This document shows positions 27,025 through 35,289 of a DNA stretch of 64,000 bases, piece by piece. The translations under genes and the position numbers were made by a program. How positions within the stretch are numbered: the first letter of the stretch is position 1; each line of letters starts with the position of its first letter. The DNA comes from Bacillus xiapuensis (GTDB lineage Bacteria; Bacillota; Bacilli; Bacillales; Domibacillaceae), in the NCBI RefSeq assembly GCF_002797355.1, contig NZ_KZ454939.1, positions 1,583,828 through 1,647,827 of the forward strand, in the 5' to 3' direction. Below the pieces are notes generated by a model. That model was not told the DNA's origin. It made no database searches and worked only from the letters and a program-made list of their open reading frames with translations.

Positions 27025-28428
27025 ATGATTAATAAAAAAGCGGACGCCAATGAGGTGCTGCAAGCCATCTTAAGCACGATTGATGAAGGAATTCATGCAG
27101 TAAATGCAAGAGGCATCACCATTTTCTATAATCACGTGGCCGCTAAACATGATGGGTTAGAGGATGAGGAGGTTCTCGGCAAACATCTATTAAATGTCTT
27201 TCCTTCTTTATCCGCAGAAACAAGCACGTTACTGAAAGTATGTCAAACCGGAGAGCCTATATACAATCAGCCTCAATCCTACTATAATATGCGCGGCATC
27301 TTGATTGACACCGTGAACACAACCTTACCCATTAAAGTAAACCATCAGCTGGTTGGAGCGGTGGAAATTGCTAAGGATTTCACAAGGATTAAACAATTGT
27401 CCGAAAAATTGTTAGATTTGCAGGCGAAGGCCAAAACAGCCACCCCCTCGAAAAAGACTGCCGGCAGCCAAAGCAAAGCGAACTACCAAATGACGGATAT
27501 CCTGACAAATGATGCTGTGTTTAATCAATTAAAAAGACAAGCGCTGAAAGCGGCCGCCACTTCTTCTCCTATCTTAATTTATGGCGAAACAGGAACAGGC
27601 AAGGAATTGCTTGTTCAATCGATTCACAATGCTTCTTCCCGCCGGATGAGGCCCTTTATCGCTCAAAATTGTGCAGCGATTCCCTCCTCTCTGCTGGAAA
27701 GCATTTTGTTTGGTACGGCAAAAGGCAGCTACACAGGAGCGGTGGACCGGCCCGGTCTGTTTGAATTAGCAGAAGGCGGAACGTTATTTTTAGACGAATT
27801 GAATTCCATGCCTCTTGATGTCCAAGCCAAGCTGCTGCGCGTGCTGCAAAATGGCGAGTTCCGCAGAGTCGGGGGCATAAAGGAATTGACGGCAGACGTG
27901 CGCATGATCGCTGCACTCAATGAACCGGCAGAGCGGGTCTTGCGTGAGAAAACATTGCGGACTGACCTTTACTATCGTTTAAATGTCATTCATCTCCGCA
28001 TTCCGCCGCTAAGAGAGCGGAAAGACGATATTCCACTGTTAATGAACCATTTTATTCAAAAATACAACTTTCACTTTGGCAAGCTGGTTACGCAAGCTTC
28101 TGAAGAAGTAAAGGAACTGTTCACGAAGTACGATTGGCCCGGCAATGTCCGCGAACTGGAGCATGCAGTTGAATCCGCAATGAATATGGCGGATGGGGAT
28201 GTCATCAGAAAGGAACATCTCCCCTACACGATGACCGAAAGCCATTTCAAAATATGCAGCAATGAAGAGAACGTGATCCAGCCGCTGCGTCAGGCTCTTA
28301 AGGATACAGAGAAAGCCTTAATACAAAAAGCGCTCAAAGAAACAAACGGCAATATTCAACAAGCAGCCCGTTTGTTAAAAATCCCCAGGCAAACACTGCA
28401 ATATAAATTAATCAAATTAAATTTATAA
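27025..28428 (+). CDS. Sigma-54-dependent activator, RocR-like
   Basis: 467 residues. A PAS sensor domain (about 10-120) is followed by the AAA+ sigma-54 interaction domain: Walker A GETGTGKE (187-194), the sigma-54 contact loop as GSYTGA (234-239) instead of the usual GAFTGA, and Walker B GGTLFLDELN (251-260). A Fis-type helix-turn-helix closes the protein (NIQQAARLLKIPRQTLQYKL). The layout and the phrase GSYTGAVDRPGLFELAEGG are close to RocR. The start has AGGAGCCG ahead. A canonical -24/-12 promoter lies 123 bases downstream of its stop, before a decarboxylase gene, so that operon is its direct target. Confidence 0.92.
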   Translation: MINKKADANEVLQAILSTIDEGIHAVNARGITIFYNHVAAKHDGLEDEEVLGKHLLNVFPSLSAETSTLLKVCQTGEPIYNQPQSYYNMRGILIDTVNTTLPIKVNHQLVGAVEIAKDFTRIKQLSEKLLDLQAKAKTATPSKKTAGSQSKANYQMTDILTNDAVFNQLKRQALKAAATSSPILIYGETGTGKELLVQSIHNASSRRMRPFIAQNCAAIPSSLLESILFGTAKGSYTGAVDRPGLFELAEGGTLFLDELNSMPLDVQAKLLRVLQNGEFRRVGGIKELTADVRMIAALNEPAERVLREKTLRTDLYYRLNVIHLRIPPLRERKDDIPLLMNHFIQKYNFHFGKLVTQASEEVKELFTKYDWPGNVRELEHAVESAMNMADGDVIRKEHLPYTMTESHFKICSNEENVIQPLRQALKDTEKALIQKALKETNGNIQQAARLLKIPRQTLQYKLIKLNL

Positions 28429-28437
28429 TCATGAGCC

Positions 28438-28453
28438 CGCCGAAAATTCGGCG
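28438..28453. promoter_or_regulatory. Candidate activator-binding dyad (UAS)
   Basis: CGCCGAA-AA-TTCGGCG is a perfect 7-bp dyad located 98 bases before the -24 element, a normal distance for an enhancer site. It could also serve as a weak terminator of the activator gene. Confidence 0.5.
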
Positions 28454-28550
28454 TTACTTTATATTGATTTAGAAAGCATGATCCGTAAGCAGGTTGGATT
28501 CTCTGCCTTATTTCCTCTTCTAACAGGCTTTTTAATGTACGGATGGATGA

Positions 28551-28567
28551 TGGCATGGTTTTTGCTT
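28551..28567 (+). promoter_or_regulatory. Sigma-54 (-24/-12) promoter of the decarboxylase operon
   Basis: TGGCATG-GTTT-TTGCTT: GG at 28552-28553 and GC at 28564-28565 have the exact -24/-12 spacing of the TGGCACG-N4-TTGCA consensus. Predicted start of transcription is near 28577. Confidence 0.85.
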
Positions 28568-28657
28568 TCACCAAAGTGTATTTGTTCATCACTTTTATTA
28601 CTGTTAGAGGAGGAAGACGATGAAAAACATGACACCCCCCTAAATCCAGCTTCCTGT

Positions 28658-30130
28658 ATGAAAATGGATCATTCCGCGGCCCCTTTATATGAAGCGCTTT
28701 GTTTATATGAAGACTGTAAACGCATCTCCTTACACGTGCCAGGGCATAAGGATGGTCGCGTATTTGACGAAACCGCACTGGAGCGTTTCTCCGGCATCTT
28801 AAAAATCGATGCCACCGAATCAAAAGGAATTGATGACCTTCACCATCCAACAGATTTTATCAAAGAGGCTCAGCAATTAGCGGCAGATGCCTTTGGAGCG
28901 GATCACACCTTTTTTCTTGTAGGCGGAAGCACCATCGGAAATATTGCAGTTGCCCTGTCTCTATGCGCTCCCGGCGACAAAATCCTTGTTCAGCGGAATA
29001 TGCATAAATCTGTCTTTCATGGATTGACGCTGGCGGGCGCTCAGCCGGTTTTTATCGCTCCTGGCGTAGAATCAGCGACCAAAGCGGCCAAAGTATCCGA
29101 TTTCGGCTATATCGAAAAGGCGCTAAAAGAAAATCAGAATGTCAAAGGACTGTGGATTACTAATCCTAATTACTACGGAATGAGCCAGGATATTTCTGTT
29201 TTAGCCGAAATGTGCCATCGAAAGCACGTGCCCTTAATTGTCGATGAAGCGCATGGGGCTCATTTCGGCCAAGCCAATCCCGTCCCCCCTTCCGCTCTCT
29301 CAAAAGGAGCGGACATTGTGGTCCAGTCCACTCACAAAATGCTGACAGCTATGACGATGGCATCAATGCTTCATGTCAAGGGGCATTTAGTTTCCCAAAA
29401 GCGACTGGCACAAGTGCTGGGAATGCTTCAGTCGACCAGTCCGTCCTATCCGCTTCTAGCTTCTTTAGATTTAGCCAGACGCTATTTAGTTACGAAGGGC
29501 CGTTCCTTCCTGCAGGATACTGCTGAAAGACTGGAGAAAAAGCGGCTCGATCTTACCCCTAAATTGAAAACGCTTACTATTTGGGGCGGAAGTGAGGAGG
29601 TTGATTATCGTGATCCGCTTAAATGGATTATTTCCTGCCGCAGCCAAGCTGCTACCGGCTATCAATTGCTCGACTTATTTTATCAGCTTGGCTGCACGGC
29701 AGAAATCAGCGATCCGCAAAATATTGTCTTTTTATTTTCGATAAACGAACAAGAGAAAGATATGGATCAGGTAGTGAATGCCATCATGGAGCTGGATCAC
29801 AACTTGAATAAGCAGCAGCTAGTCGAACCCCAGAAACTAACGCATACTATGCTATTTGCAGAAGAGGGTGCGCTTCTTCAGCCGCCCATTTCGCTCGGAG
29901 AGGCCTTTCAGATGCCCCGCAAAAAAGTCGCTCTGGAAGACGCAGGCGGAGCTCTTTGCGGAGAAATGATTCTCCCTTATCCTCCAGGTATTCCACTGTT
30001 AATACCCGGGGAAGAAATCACAAGTGCTCATATACAAACGATCCGCCAGTTGAAAGAGATGGGCGCATACTTTCAAAGTCCTTCCGATGTAACGCTGAAG
30101 TCGATTCTGATTCTCGATCAAACTATTTGA
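28658..30130 (+). CDS. PLP-dependent basic amino acid decarboxylase (Orn/Lys/Arg family)
   Basis: 490 residues with this start, matching the short Bacillus members (SpeA, YaaO) of the Orn/Lys/Arg decarboxylase family. Seen are ISLHVPGHKDGR near the start, LVGGSTIGNIAVALSL, VDEAHGAHFG with the PLP-binding Asp, and QSTHKMLTAMTMASMLH with the Schiff-base Lys. The frame is open upstream to 28478, but that part covers the sigma-54 promoter, so it cannot be coding. No ribosome binding site precedes 28658; instead GAGGAGG lies before an overlapping 7-codon frame starting at 28620. The neighbouring LysP-like permease suggests lysine, the RocR-like activator suggests arginine or ornithine. Confidence 0.85.
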   Translation: MKMDHSAAPLYEALCLYEDCKRISLHVPGHKDGRVFDETALERFSGILKIDATESKGIDDLHHPTDFIKEAQQLAADAFGADHTFFLVGGSTIGNIAVALSLCAPGDKILVQRNMHKSVFHGLTLAGAQPVFIAPGVESATKAAKVSDFGYIEKALKENQNVKGLWITNPNYYGMSQDISVLAEMCHRKHVPLIVDEAHGAHFGQANPVPPSALSKGADIVVQSTHKMLTAMTMASMLHVKGHLVSQKRLAQVLGMLQSTSPSYPLLASLDLARRYLVTKGRSFLQDTAERLEKKRLDLTPKLKTLTIWGGSEEVDYRDPLKWIISCRSQAATGYQLLDLFYQLGCTAEISDPQNIVFLFSINEQEKDMDQVVNAIMELDHNLNKQQLVEPQKLTHTMLFAEEGALLQPPISLGEAFQMPRKKVALEDAGGALCGEMILPYPPGIPLLIPGEEITSAHIQTIRQLKEMGAYFQSPSDVTLKSILILDQTI

Positions 30131-30176
30131 TCAAGGATGGCTGTTGAGCTGATTTACTTTAAAGGGGGAATAAATA

Positions 30177-31667
30177 ATGCCAGATAACACACCACCATCC
30201 ATCGCTGTCTCAAACGAAAAGAATGCGAACTTAAACAAGGAAAGACCGCAGCAGCTGAAGCGTCACCTGCAATCCAGACATTTGACGATGATCGCTCTCG
30301 GAGGAACAATCGGTACCGGCTTATTCCTCGCCAGCGGCAGCGCAATTCATACAGCCGGACCGGGTGGCGCTCTTTTGGCCTATAGCGTCACAGGGATGAT
30401 GGTCTATTTTGTCATGACGAGTTTAGCGGAAATGGCAGCTTATTTGCCGGTATCCGGATCCTTTAGCACGTATGCCGCCCGGTTTGTCGACCCGGCTCTC
30501 GGTTTCGCACTGGGCTGGAATTATTGGTACAACTGGGCAATTACGATTGCATCAGAACTAACAGCGGTTACTTTGTTAATGAAGTTTTGGTTCCCTGGAA
30601 GCCCTTCTATCCTATGGAGCTCATTCGGTTTATTGGTGATTTTTTCATTAAACTATCTGTCTGTTAAAGGCTTCGGGGAATCGGAGTATTGGTTTGCGAT
30701 GATTAAAGTGGCCACCGTGATCGTGTTTCTTTTCATAGGTGTGCTAATGATTTGGGGAATCATTGGCGGGTCTTATGCAGGATTTAAGAACTTAACGGTT
30801 GGTGATGCGCCGTTTCACGGAGGATTGATGACAATCGTTGGCGTTTTTATGGCGGCCGGCTATTCTTTCCAAGGGACGGAGCTGTTCGGAGTGGCGGCCG
30901 GAGAGACCGCTAATCCAGAGCGTTCCATCCCTAAAGCCGTTCGTCAAGTGTTTTGGCGTATCCTATTATTTTATATCTTCGCCATACTGGTTATCAGCCT
31001 ACTTATTCCCTACACTGCTCCGAGCCTTGCTAGCGAAGAGGTCACGACCAGTCCTTTTACACTCGTGTTTAGCCAAGCTGGCATTGCTTTTGCCGCCTCT
31101 GTGATGAATGCGATTATCCTCACTTCCGTTCTTTCGGCCGGGAGCTCAGGCTTATACGCTTCTACACGGATGTTATGGGATTTAGCGAAAGAAGGGAAAG
31201 CTCCAAAGTTTTTAGCTAAGCTCAATCCGCGCGGAGTGCCTGTTCGCGCGCTGATCATGACCTCTCTCGTTGGAACGCTGGCGTTTCTCGCCTCTTTTTT
31301 CGGTGATGGAGCCGTTTATATTTGGTTGTTGAATGCATCTGGCATGTCTGGCTTCATTGCCTGGCTCGGGATCGCTGTCAGTCATTACCGCTTCCGCCAA
31401 GCTTACATCCGCCAAGGCCATGACTTGAAGAAGCTTCCTTACCGGGCTAAATGGTTCCCTTTTGGGCCGATCTTTGCTTTCTCACTTTGTCTTATCGTGA
31501 TACTTGGCCAAAACTACAGCGCCTTCTCCAATGGAACGATTGACTGGAATGGAGCGCTTATTTCCTATATCGGTCTCCCGCTGTTTCTAACCGTTTGGCT
31601 CACCTATAAATTCATTAAGAAAACCAAAGTCGTTCCCCTGTCTGAATGCCGCTTTCTTCAAGAATAG
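30177..31667 (+). CDS. LysP-like amino acid permease
   Basis: 496 residues of the amino acid transporter (AAT) family, 12 helices. HLQSRHLTMIALGGTIGTGLFLASGSAI and AGPGGALLAYSVTGMMVYFVMTSLAEMAAYLPVSGSF are typical of lysine-specific and related permeases. The start has AAAGGGGG and follows the decarboxylase stop by 46 bases, so both genes form one sigma-54-driven operon. It probably imports the decarboxylase substrate. No separate promoter is visible. Confidence 0.85.
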   Translation: MPDNTPPSIAVSNEKNANLNKERPQQLKRHLQSRHLTMIALGGTIGTGLFLASGSAIHTAGPGGALLAYSVTGMMVYFVMTSLAEMAAYLPVSGSFSTYAARFVDPALGFALGWNYWYNWAITIASELTAVTLLMKFWFPGSPSILWSSFGLLVIFSLNYLSVKGFGESEYWFAMIKVATVIVFLFIGVLMIWGIIGGSYAGFKNLTVGDAPFHGGLMTIVGVFMAAGYSFQGTELFGVAAGETANPERSIPKAVRQVFWRILLFYIFAILVISLLIPYTAPSLASEEVTTSPFTLVFSQAGIAFAASVMNAIILTSVLSAGSSGLYASTRMLWDLAKEGKAPKFLAKLNPRGVPVRALIMTSLVGTLAFLASFFGDGAVYIWLLNASGMSGFIAWLGIAVSHYRFRQAYIRQGHDLKKLPYRAKWFPFGPIFAFSLCLIVILGQNYSAFSNGTIDWNGALISYIGLPLFLTVWLTYKFIKKTKVVPLSECRFLQE

Positions 31668-31770
31668 AGACGGACATCGCCTCTTCAGCTGAAGATTCCA
31701 TCCTTACTCTTATTTGGGTCATATATGGTACAATAATTTCTTAGATACAAAAAAGAATAAGGGTGAGCAT

Positions 31771-32646
31771 ATGACACAGCATGCGGCTAAAACAAAGCTT
31801 ATCATTGAATACTGTTTCATTGTGATCGGGGCAGCCTTGGTTGGTTTGTCTTATAATTTGTTTTTGCTTCCGGCCAAGCTGGCTGCTGGAGGAGTTTCAG
31901 GCATCAGTACGATTATGTATGATTTGTACCAGTTCAACCCAGCATATGTTCAGTGGCTTATCAACCTTCCCCTCTTTATTCTGGGAATCGCCCTTCTCGG
32001 AAAGGATTTCAGCTTAAAAACCTTGGTGGGAACATTCTTTGTGCCCTTTACGATTTGGCTCAGTGCAGATATCCCATTTAAGGTGGATAATCCTTTGCTG
32101 GCAGCGATTTATGGAGGCATCCTGCTAGGAGTCGGGCTCGGCATCGTTTATCGCGGGAAAGGTTCAACAGGCGGCACAGCTACCATTGCCCAGCTTCTTA
32201 GAAAATTCACTGGACTTTCCAGCGGATACTCGCAATTTATTGTAGATGGTCTTGTCGTGATCAGCTCGGCTATTGTCTTTAATCTTGAGCTCGCCCTATA
32301 TGCGATGATATCTATTTTCGTAACAAGTAAAGTGATCGACTTTGTTCAATTGCACTCTTCCTCCTCCAAGCTCGTGCTGATTATAACGGATAGAGAAGAG
32401 CAAATTCAATCGCTAATCAAGGACGAAATCGATCGCGGCTTTACTAAAATTCATTCCTTCGGCGGCTATTCCAATAAAGAAAAAACGCTGATTCTTTGCG
32501 TCATGGAACAGCAGGAAGCCATCTATTTCAAAAAGGCGCTGCAAGATCATCAATCAAGCTCTTTTGTCGTCTTCCTTAATGCATCTGAAATATTGGGGCG
32601 GGGGTTTTCACTAGCCAAATTTTACGATGGCGGTCCCCACTCATGA
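31771..32646 (+). CDS. YitT-family membrane protein
   Basis: 291 residues: five or six helices in the N-terminal YitT/DUF161 part (GAALVGLSYNLFLLPAKLAAGGVSGIST, GVGLGIVYRGKGSTGGT), then a soluble C-terminal DUF2179 domain from about residue 200 (KLVLIITDREEQIQSLI). The start at 31771 has AAGGGTGAG ahead; upstream codons do not. Many Bacillaceae carry several paralogues; the transported substrate is not established. Confidence 0.88.
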   Translation: MTQHAAKTKLIIEYCFIVIGAALVGLSYNLFLLPAKLAAGGVSGISTIMYDLYQFNPAYVQWLINLPLFILGIALLGKDFSLKTLVGTFFVPFTIWLSADIPFKVDNPLLAAIYGGILLGVGLGIVYRGKGSTGGTATIAQLLRKFTGLSSGYSQFIVDGLVVISSAIVFNLELALYAMISIFVTSKVIDFVQLHSSSSKLVLIITDREEQIQSLIKDEIDRGFTKIHSFGGYSNKEKTLILCVMEQQEAIYFKKALQDHQSSSFVVFLNASEILGRGFSLAKFYDGGPHS

Positions 32647-32748
32647 CTTTCTTTGCCGCCACTAGAATTCCTTCCATGTTCCCTGATCCAAGCGCAAAAA
32701 AGCATTTTCTGGCCACCGCCTGCTGAATTGGAATTGTTTATTACAGAA

Positions 32749-32790
32749 TGATAGTCCCTGGCATAAGCTTTCCCGCTGCCAGGGGCTATC
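32749..32790 (-). terminator. Terminator of the chemoreceptor gene
   Basis: GATAGTCCCTGGCA pairs with TGCCAGGGGCTATC just behind the chemoreceptor stop at 32793. Confidence 0.75.
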
Positions 32791-32792
32791 TG

Positions 32793-34775
32793 CTAATCCC
32801 ATTTAAATTTGCTTACTTGGTGATTCAGCTCTTCAGCAAGAATTGATAAAGAACGCGCATTTTCTGCTACTTCCTCCATTGAAGTGGCGGTTTGCTGTAC
32901 AGAAGCGGAAGTTTGCTCAGCTCCGGCTGCCGACTCCTCCGATATAGAAGCAATCATCTCAATGGATGTGTCCATCCCTTTGGAGTTTTCCGTCATGCTT
33001 GCCAGTCTTCGCAGCATTCGGCCGACCTTATCGACCATCGAAGTCACAGCATCATGGATTTGCATAAAAGTCTCGCCGGTCACTTGTATATGGTTTGACC
33101 CTTCCTCTGCTTGGAGGTACCCGTTTTCTAATGATTCCGCCATTTCTTTGGCATCATTTTGAATAGCTGCGGCGATTGCTGTAATTTCAGTAACGGATTT
33201 AGAAACCTGTTCAGCCAACTTGCGCACCTCATCCGCTACGACAGCAAAGCCTTTTCCGTGCTCTCCTGCCCGCGCTGCTTCAATCTCGGCATTCAGCGCC
33301 AGCAAGTTCGTTTGTTGAGCGATATCCTGAACGACATCCACTAATTTCGTTACTTGTTCGGATTGTTTGCCAAACCCCTGCACTTTGTCAACTGAATCCT
33401 TCATGATGGTCTCAATGGACTCCATTTGTTCAATGGCAATCTCCATTAAATGCTGACCGTTTTTTGTCATTTTTAATACTTCATTTGAAGAAAGGGATAC
33501 GTGGTCTCCTGCTTCATTTGCTTGTTCAATTTTCACCATAAAGTCATCCATCGCTTTCGTTAAAGCCGCCGCTTCATTGGCCTGAGAATCTGCTCCGCCT
33601 GCCAAATCTTCCATAGTGGATGCTACTTGCCCGCTCCCTTCTTTCACTTCATTGGCGGCTTGAGTTAATTCTTCACTCCGTCTGGTTACTTCTTCGGCTG
33701 CACGTGAAACTTCCTGCACCATTTCTCGGAGATGCCCCGTCGTTTGATTCGCCGCGTCAACCAATAACCCGACTTCATCTTTGGATTTAGCAGCCATCTT
33801 CTCTCCGCTTAAATCTCCTTTAGCCACAGACTGCAGCCTTTTTACTACCTTAGAGATGGGCCGAGCGATGCCGTTTGCTAAATATAAGGACGTGATCACC
33901 GCTGCGATGATTGTTCCTATTATAATCATAATTGTTTTGATCAATAGATCTTGCTTCATCTTCAAGATCGGGGTTAAATCCTGTGACAGCTGAATGATTC
34001 CTTGCACCTGATCTCCTAATGGACTGTATAAAGGTTGATACAAGCGCATTTCGCTTCCAACAATTCTCTTTACTTCTTTGCCGGAAAGCACTTGATCAGA
34101 AATCGTTTGATCTTGCAGTGATTCTCCTATCTTAAGCGCCTGCTCTTTGTCTGTGGTTAAGGCTAACTGATCTTTTTCATATAGCGAGATATTCCCAGAA
34201 ATGGAATGCCGAATATCTTTTAACATATTTTCCGTAAATCCAAAACCCACCTGGAAGGTGCCGATTATTTCTTTTCCATCCTTCACAGGAACATAGGCAC
34301 GCACCGCCAATCCCGACTTTCCAAAAGAGAAGCCTTTCATTTCTTTGCCTGCCAGTGCTGCCTGAATGTCTTTGCTTCCGCTCTTATCGTCGCCGAATTT
34401 TTTCGGATTATGGGCGCGCGTAACGACTCTGCCGGATTGATCGCCAAATTCAAAGACTGAAAGTCCCTTTTCCTTCTCTAACATCTTATAAACGGGGAGT
34501 ATTTGCCGGTTCAGCTCCTCCCGATTTTTTCCTTTTAATGCGGTAATTAGTTGGGGATTATCCGCATAACGCCTGCCGATATAAAGCGCCTCATTTGACT
34601 TTTGTTCAAAATAATAAGCAGAAACGCCTTTAGCCTGCTGAATATTATCTTCCATCAATTTGTCTAAGCTGCTGATCGATTGCTTGTAAAGTAAAGCGGA
34701 GCTAATCAGCAAAGGTATAACAGATAAGCATAATAAAACAGTGACTAACTTCGTTTTCAATGATCGTTGCGGCAT
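32793..34775 (-). CDS. Methyl-accepting chemotaxis protein (Cache domain)
   Basis: 660 residues. N-terminal helix (about 10-30), an extracellular Cache-type sensor (about 35-275; [49 protein letters not shown]), a second helix (about 285-305), HAMP (about 306-360), then the long coiled-coil signalling domain with the hairpin tip [45 protein letters not shown]. It resembles the McpC/TlpC type. The ligand is not predictable. Single gene with its own terminator; no obvious sigma-D promoter was found. Confidence 0.92.
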   Translation of the reverse strand: MPQRSLKTKLVTVLLCLSVIPLLISSALLYKQSISSLDKLMEDNIQQAKGVSAYYFEQKSNEALYIGRRYADNPQLITALKGKNREELNRQILPVYKMLEKEKGLSVFEFGDQSGRVVTRAHNPKKFGDDKSGSKDIQAALAGKEMKGFSFGKSGLAVRAYVPVKDGKEIIGTFQVGFGFTENMLKDIRHSISGNISLYEKDQLALTTDKEQALKIGESLQDQTISDQVLSGKEVKRIVGSEMRLYQPLYSPLGDQVQGIIQLSQDLTPILKMKQDLLIKTIMIIIGTIIAAVITSLYLANGIARPISKVVKRLQSVAKGDLSGEKMAAKSKDEVGLLVDAANQTTGHLREMVQEVSRAAEEVTRRSEELTQAANEVKEGSGQVASTMEDLAGGADSQANEAAALTKAMDDFMVKIEQANEAGDHVSLSSNEVLKMTKNGQHLMEIAIEQMESIETIMKDSVDKVQGFGKQSEQVTKLVDVVQDIAQQTNLLALNAEIEAARAGEHGKGFAVVADEVRKLAEQVSKSVTEITAIAAAIQNDAKEMAESLENGYLQAEEGSNHIQVTGETFMQIHDAVTSMVDKVGRMLRRLASMTENSKGMDTSIEMIASISEESAAGAEQTSASVQQTATSMEEVAENARSLSILAEELNHQVSKFKWD

Positions 34776-35246
34776 ATTTCAAAACCTCTCCATTCATTTG
34801 CTTGCCGATTCTACCTAGGTGAACAGCGATCCATCCTTAGTTTACTGCCTTAACTGTCTTAACAATCTCTTCTATCGGAGCGCTTTTCCTAACAATAACT
34901 TGCCAACCCCCTTTAACTTGGTAATAAAATTCAAAAAAATAGTTAGATATACCTAAATAATTATAGTAAATTTTCATCAATATTGCCAATTATTTTCTAT
35001 TATTCGAGGAATTAGTAAATCTTCAAGCATTAGGTCTTTCGAATTTAGTAATAAAATGATTCTAATCTTTTGGTGCAATCTCTTTCCGCTGAACTGTTTG
35101 TTTGCCCACATCATCTTTTGGGAAGCGAGCGCTTTACGTAGGGGATAATTAAGAGGAGGCAGGATAGCTGCTTTTGCTAAACAGGGGAGACGAAGCGATT
35201 TTTTCTCTTCTAACTAGAAAAATAAAGGATCGATATGAGCGAATCA
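34776..35246. other. Intergenic region, nothing recognised
   Basis: About 470 bp between the divergently arranged ends of the chemoreceptor promoter side and the ltaS terminator. AT-rich; no open frame with a ribosome binding site and no clear RNA structure. Confidence 0.5.
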
Positions 35247-35288
35247 AAAAAGCTTCCGGGAATGTCGTGACATTCCCGGAAGCTTTTG
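35247..35288 (-). terminator. Terminator of ltaS
   Basis: AGCTTCCGGGAATGTC and its exact complement GACATTCCCGGAAGCT, flanked by A- and T-runs, form a very strong hairpin immediately after the ltaS stop. Confidence 0.92.
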
Positions 35289-35289
35289 T

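Noticed and set aside
28478-28657. N-terminal extension of the decarboxylase frame
   Set aside because: It spans the sigma-54 promoter and the predicted start of transcription, so it cannot be translated from that promoter; its content does not match the family.
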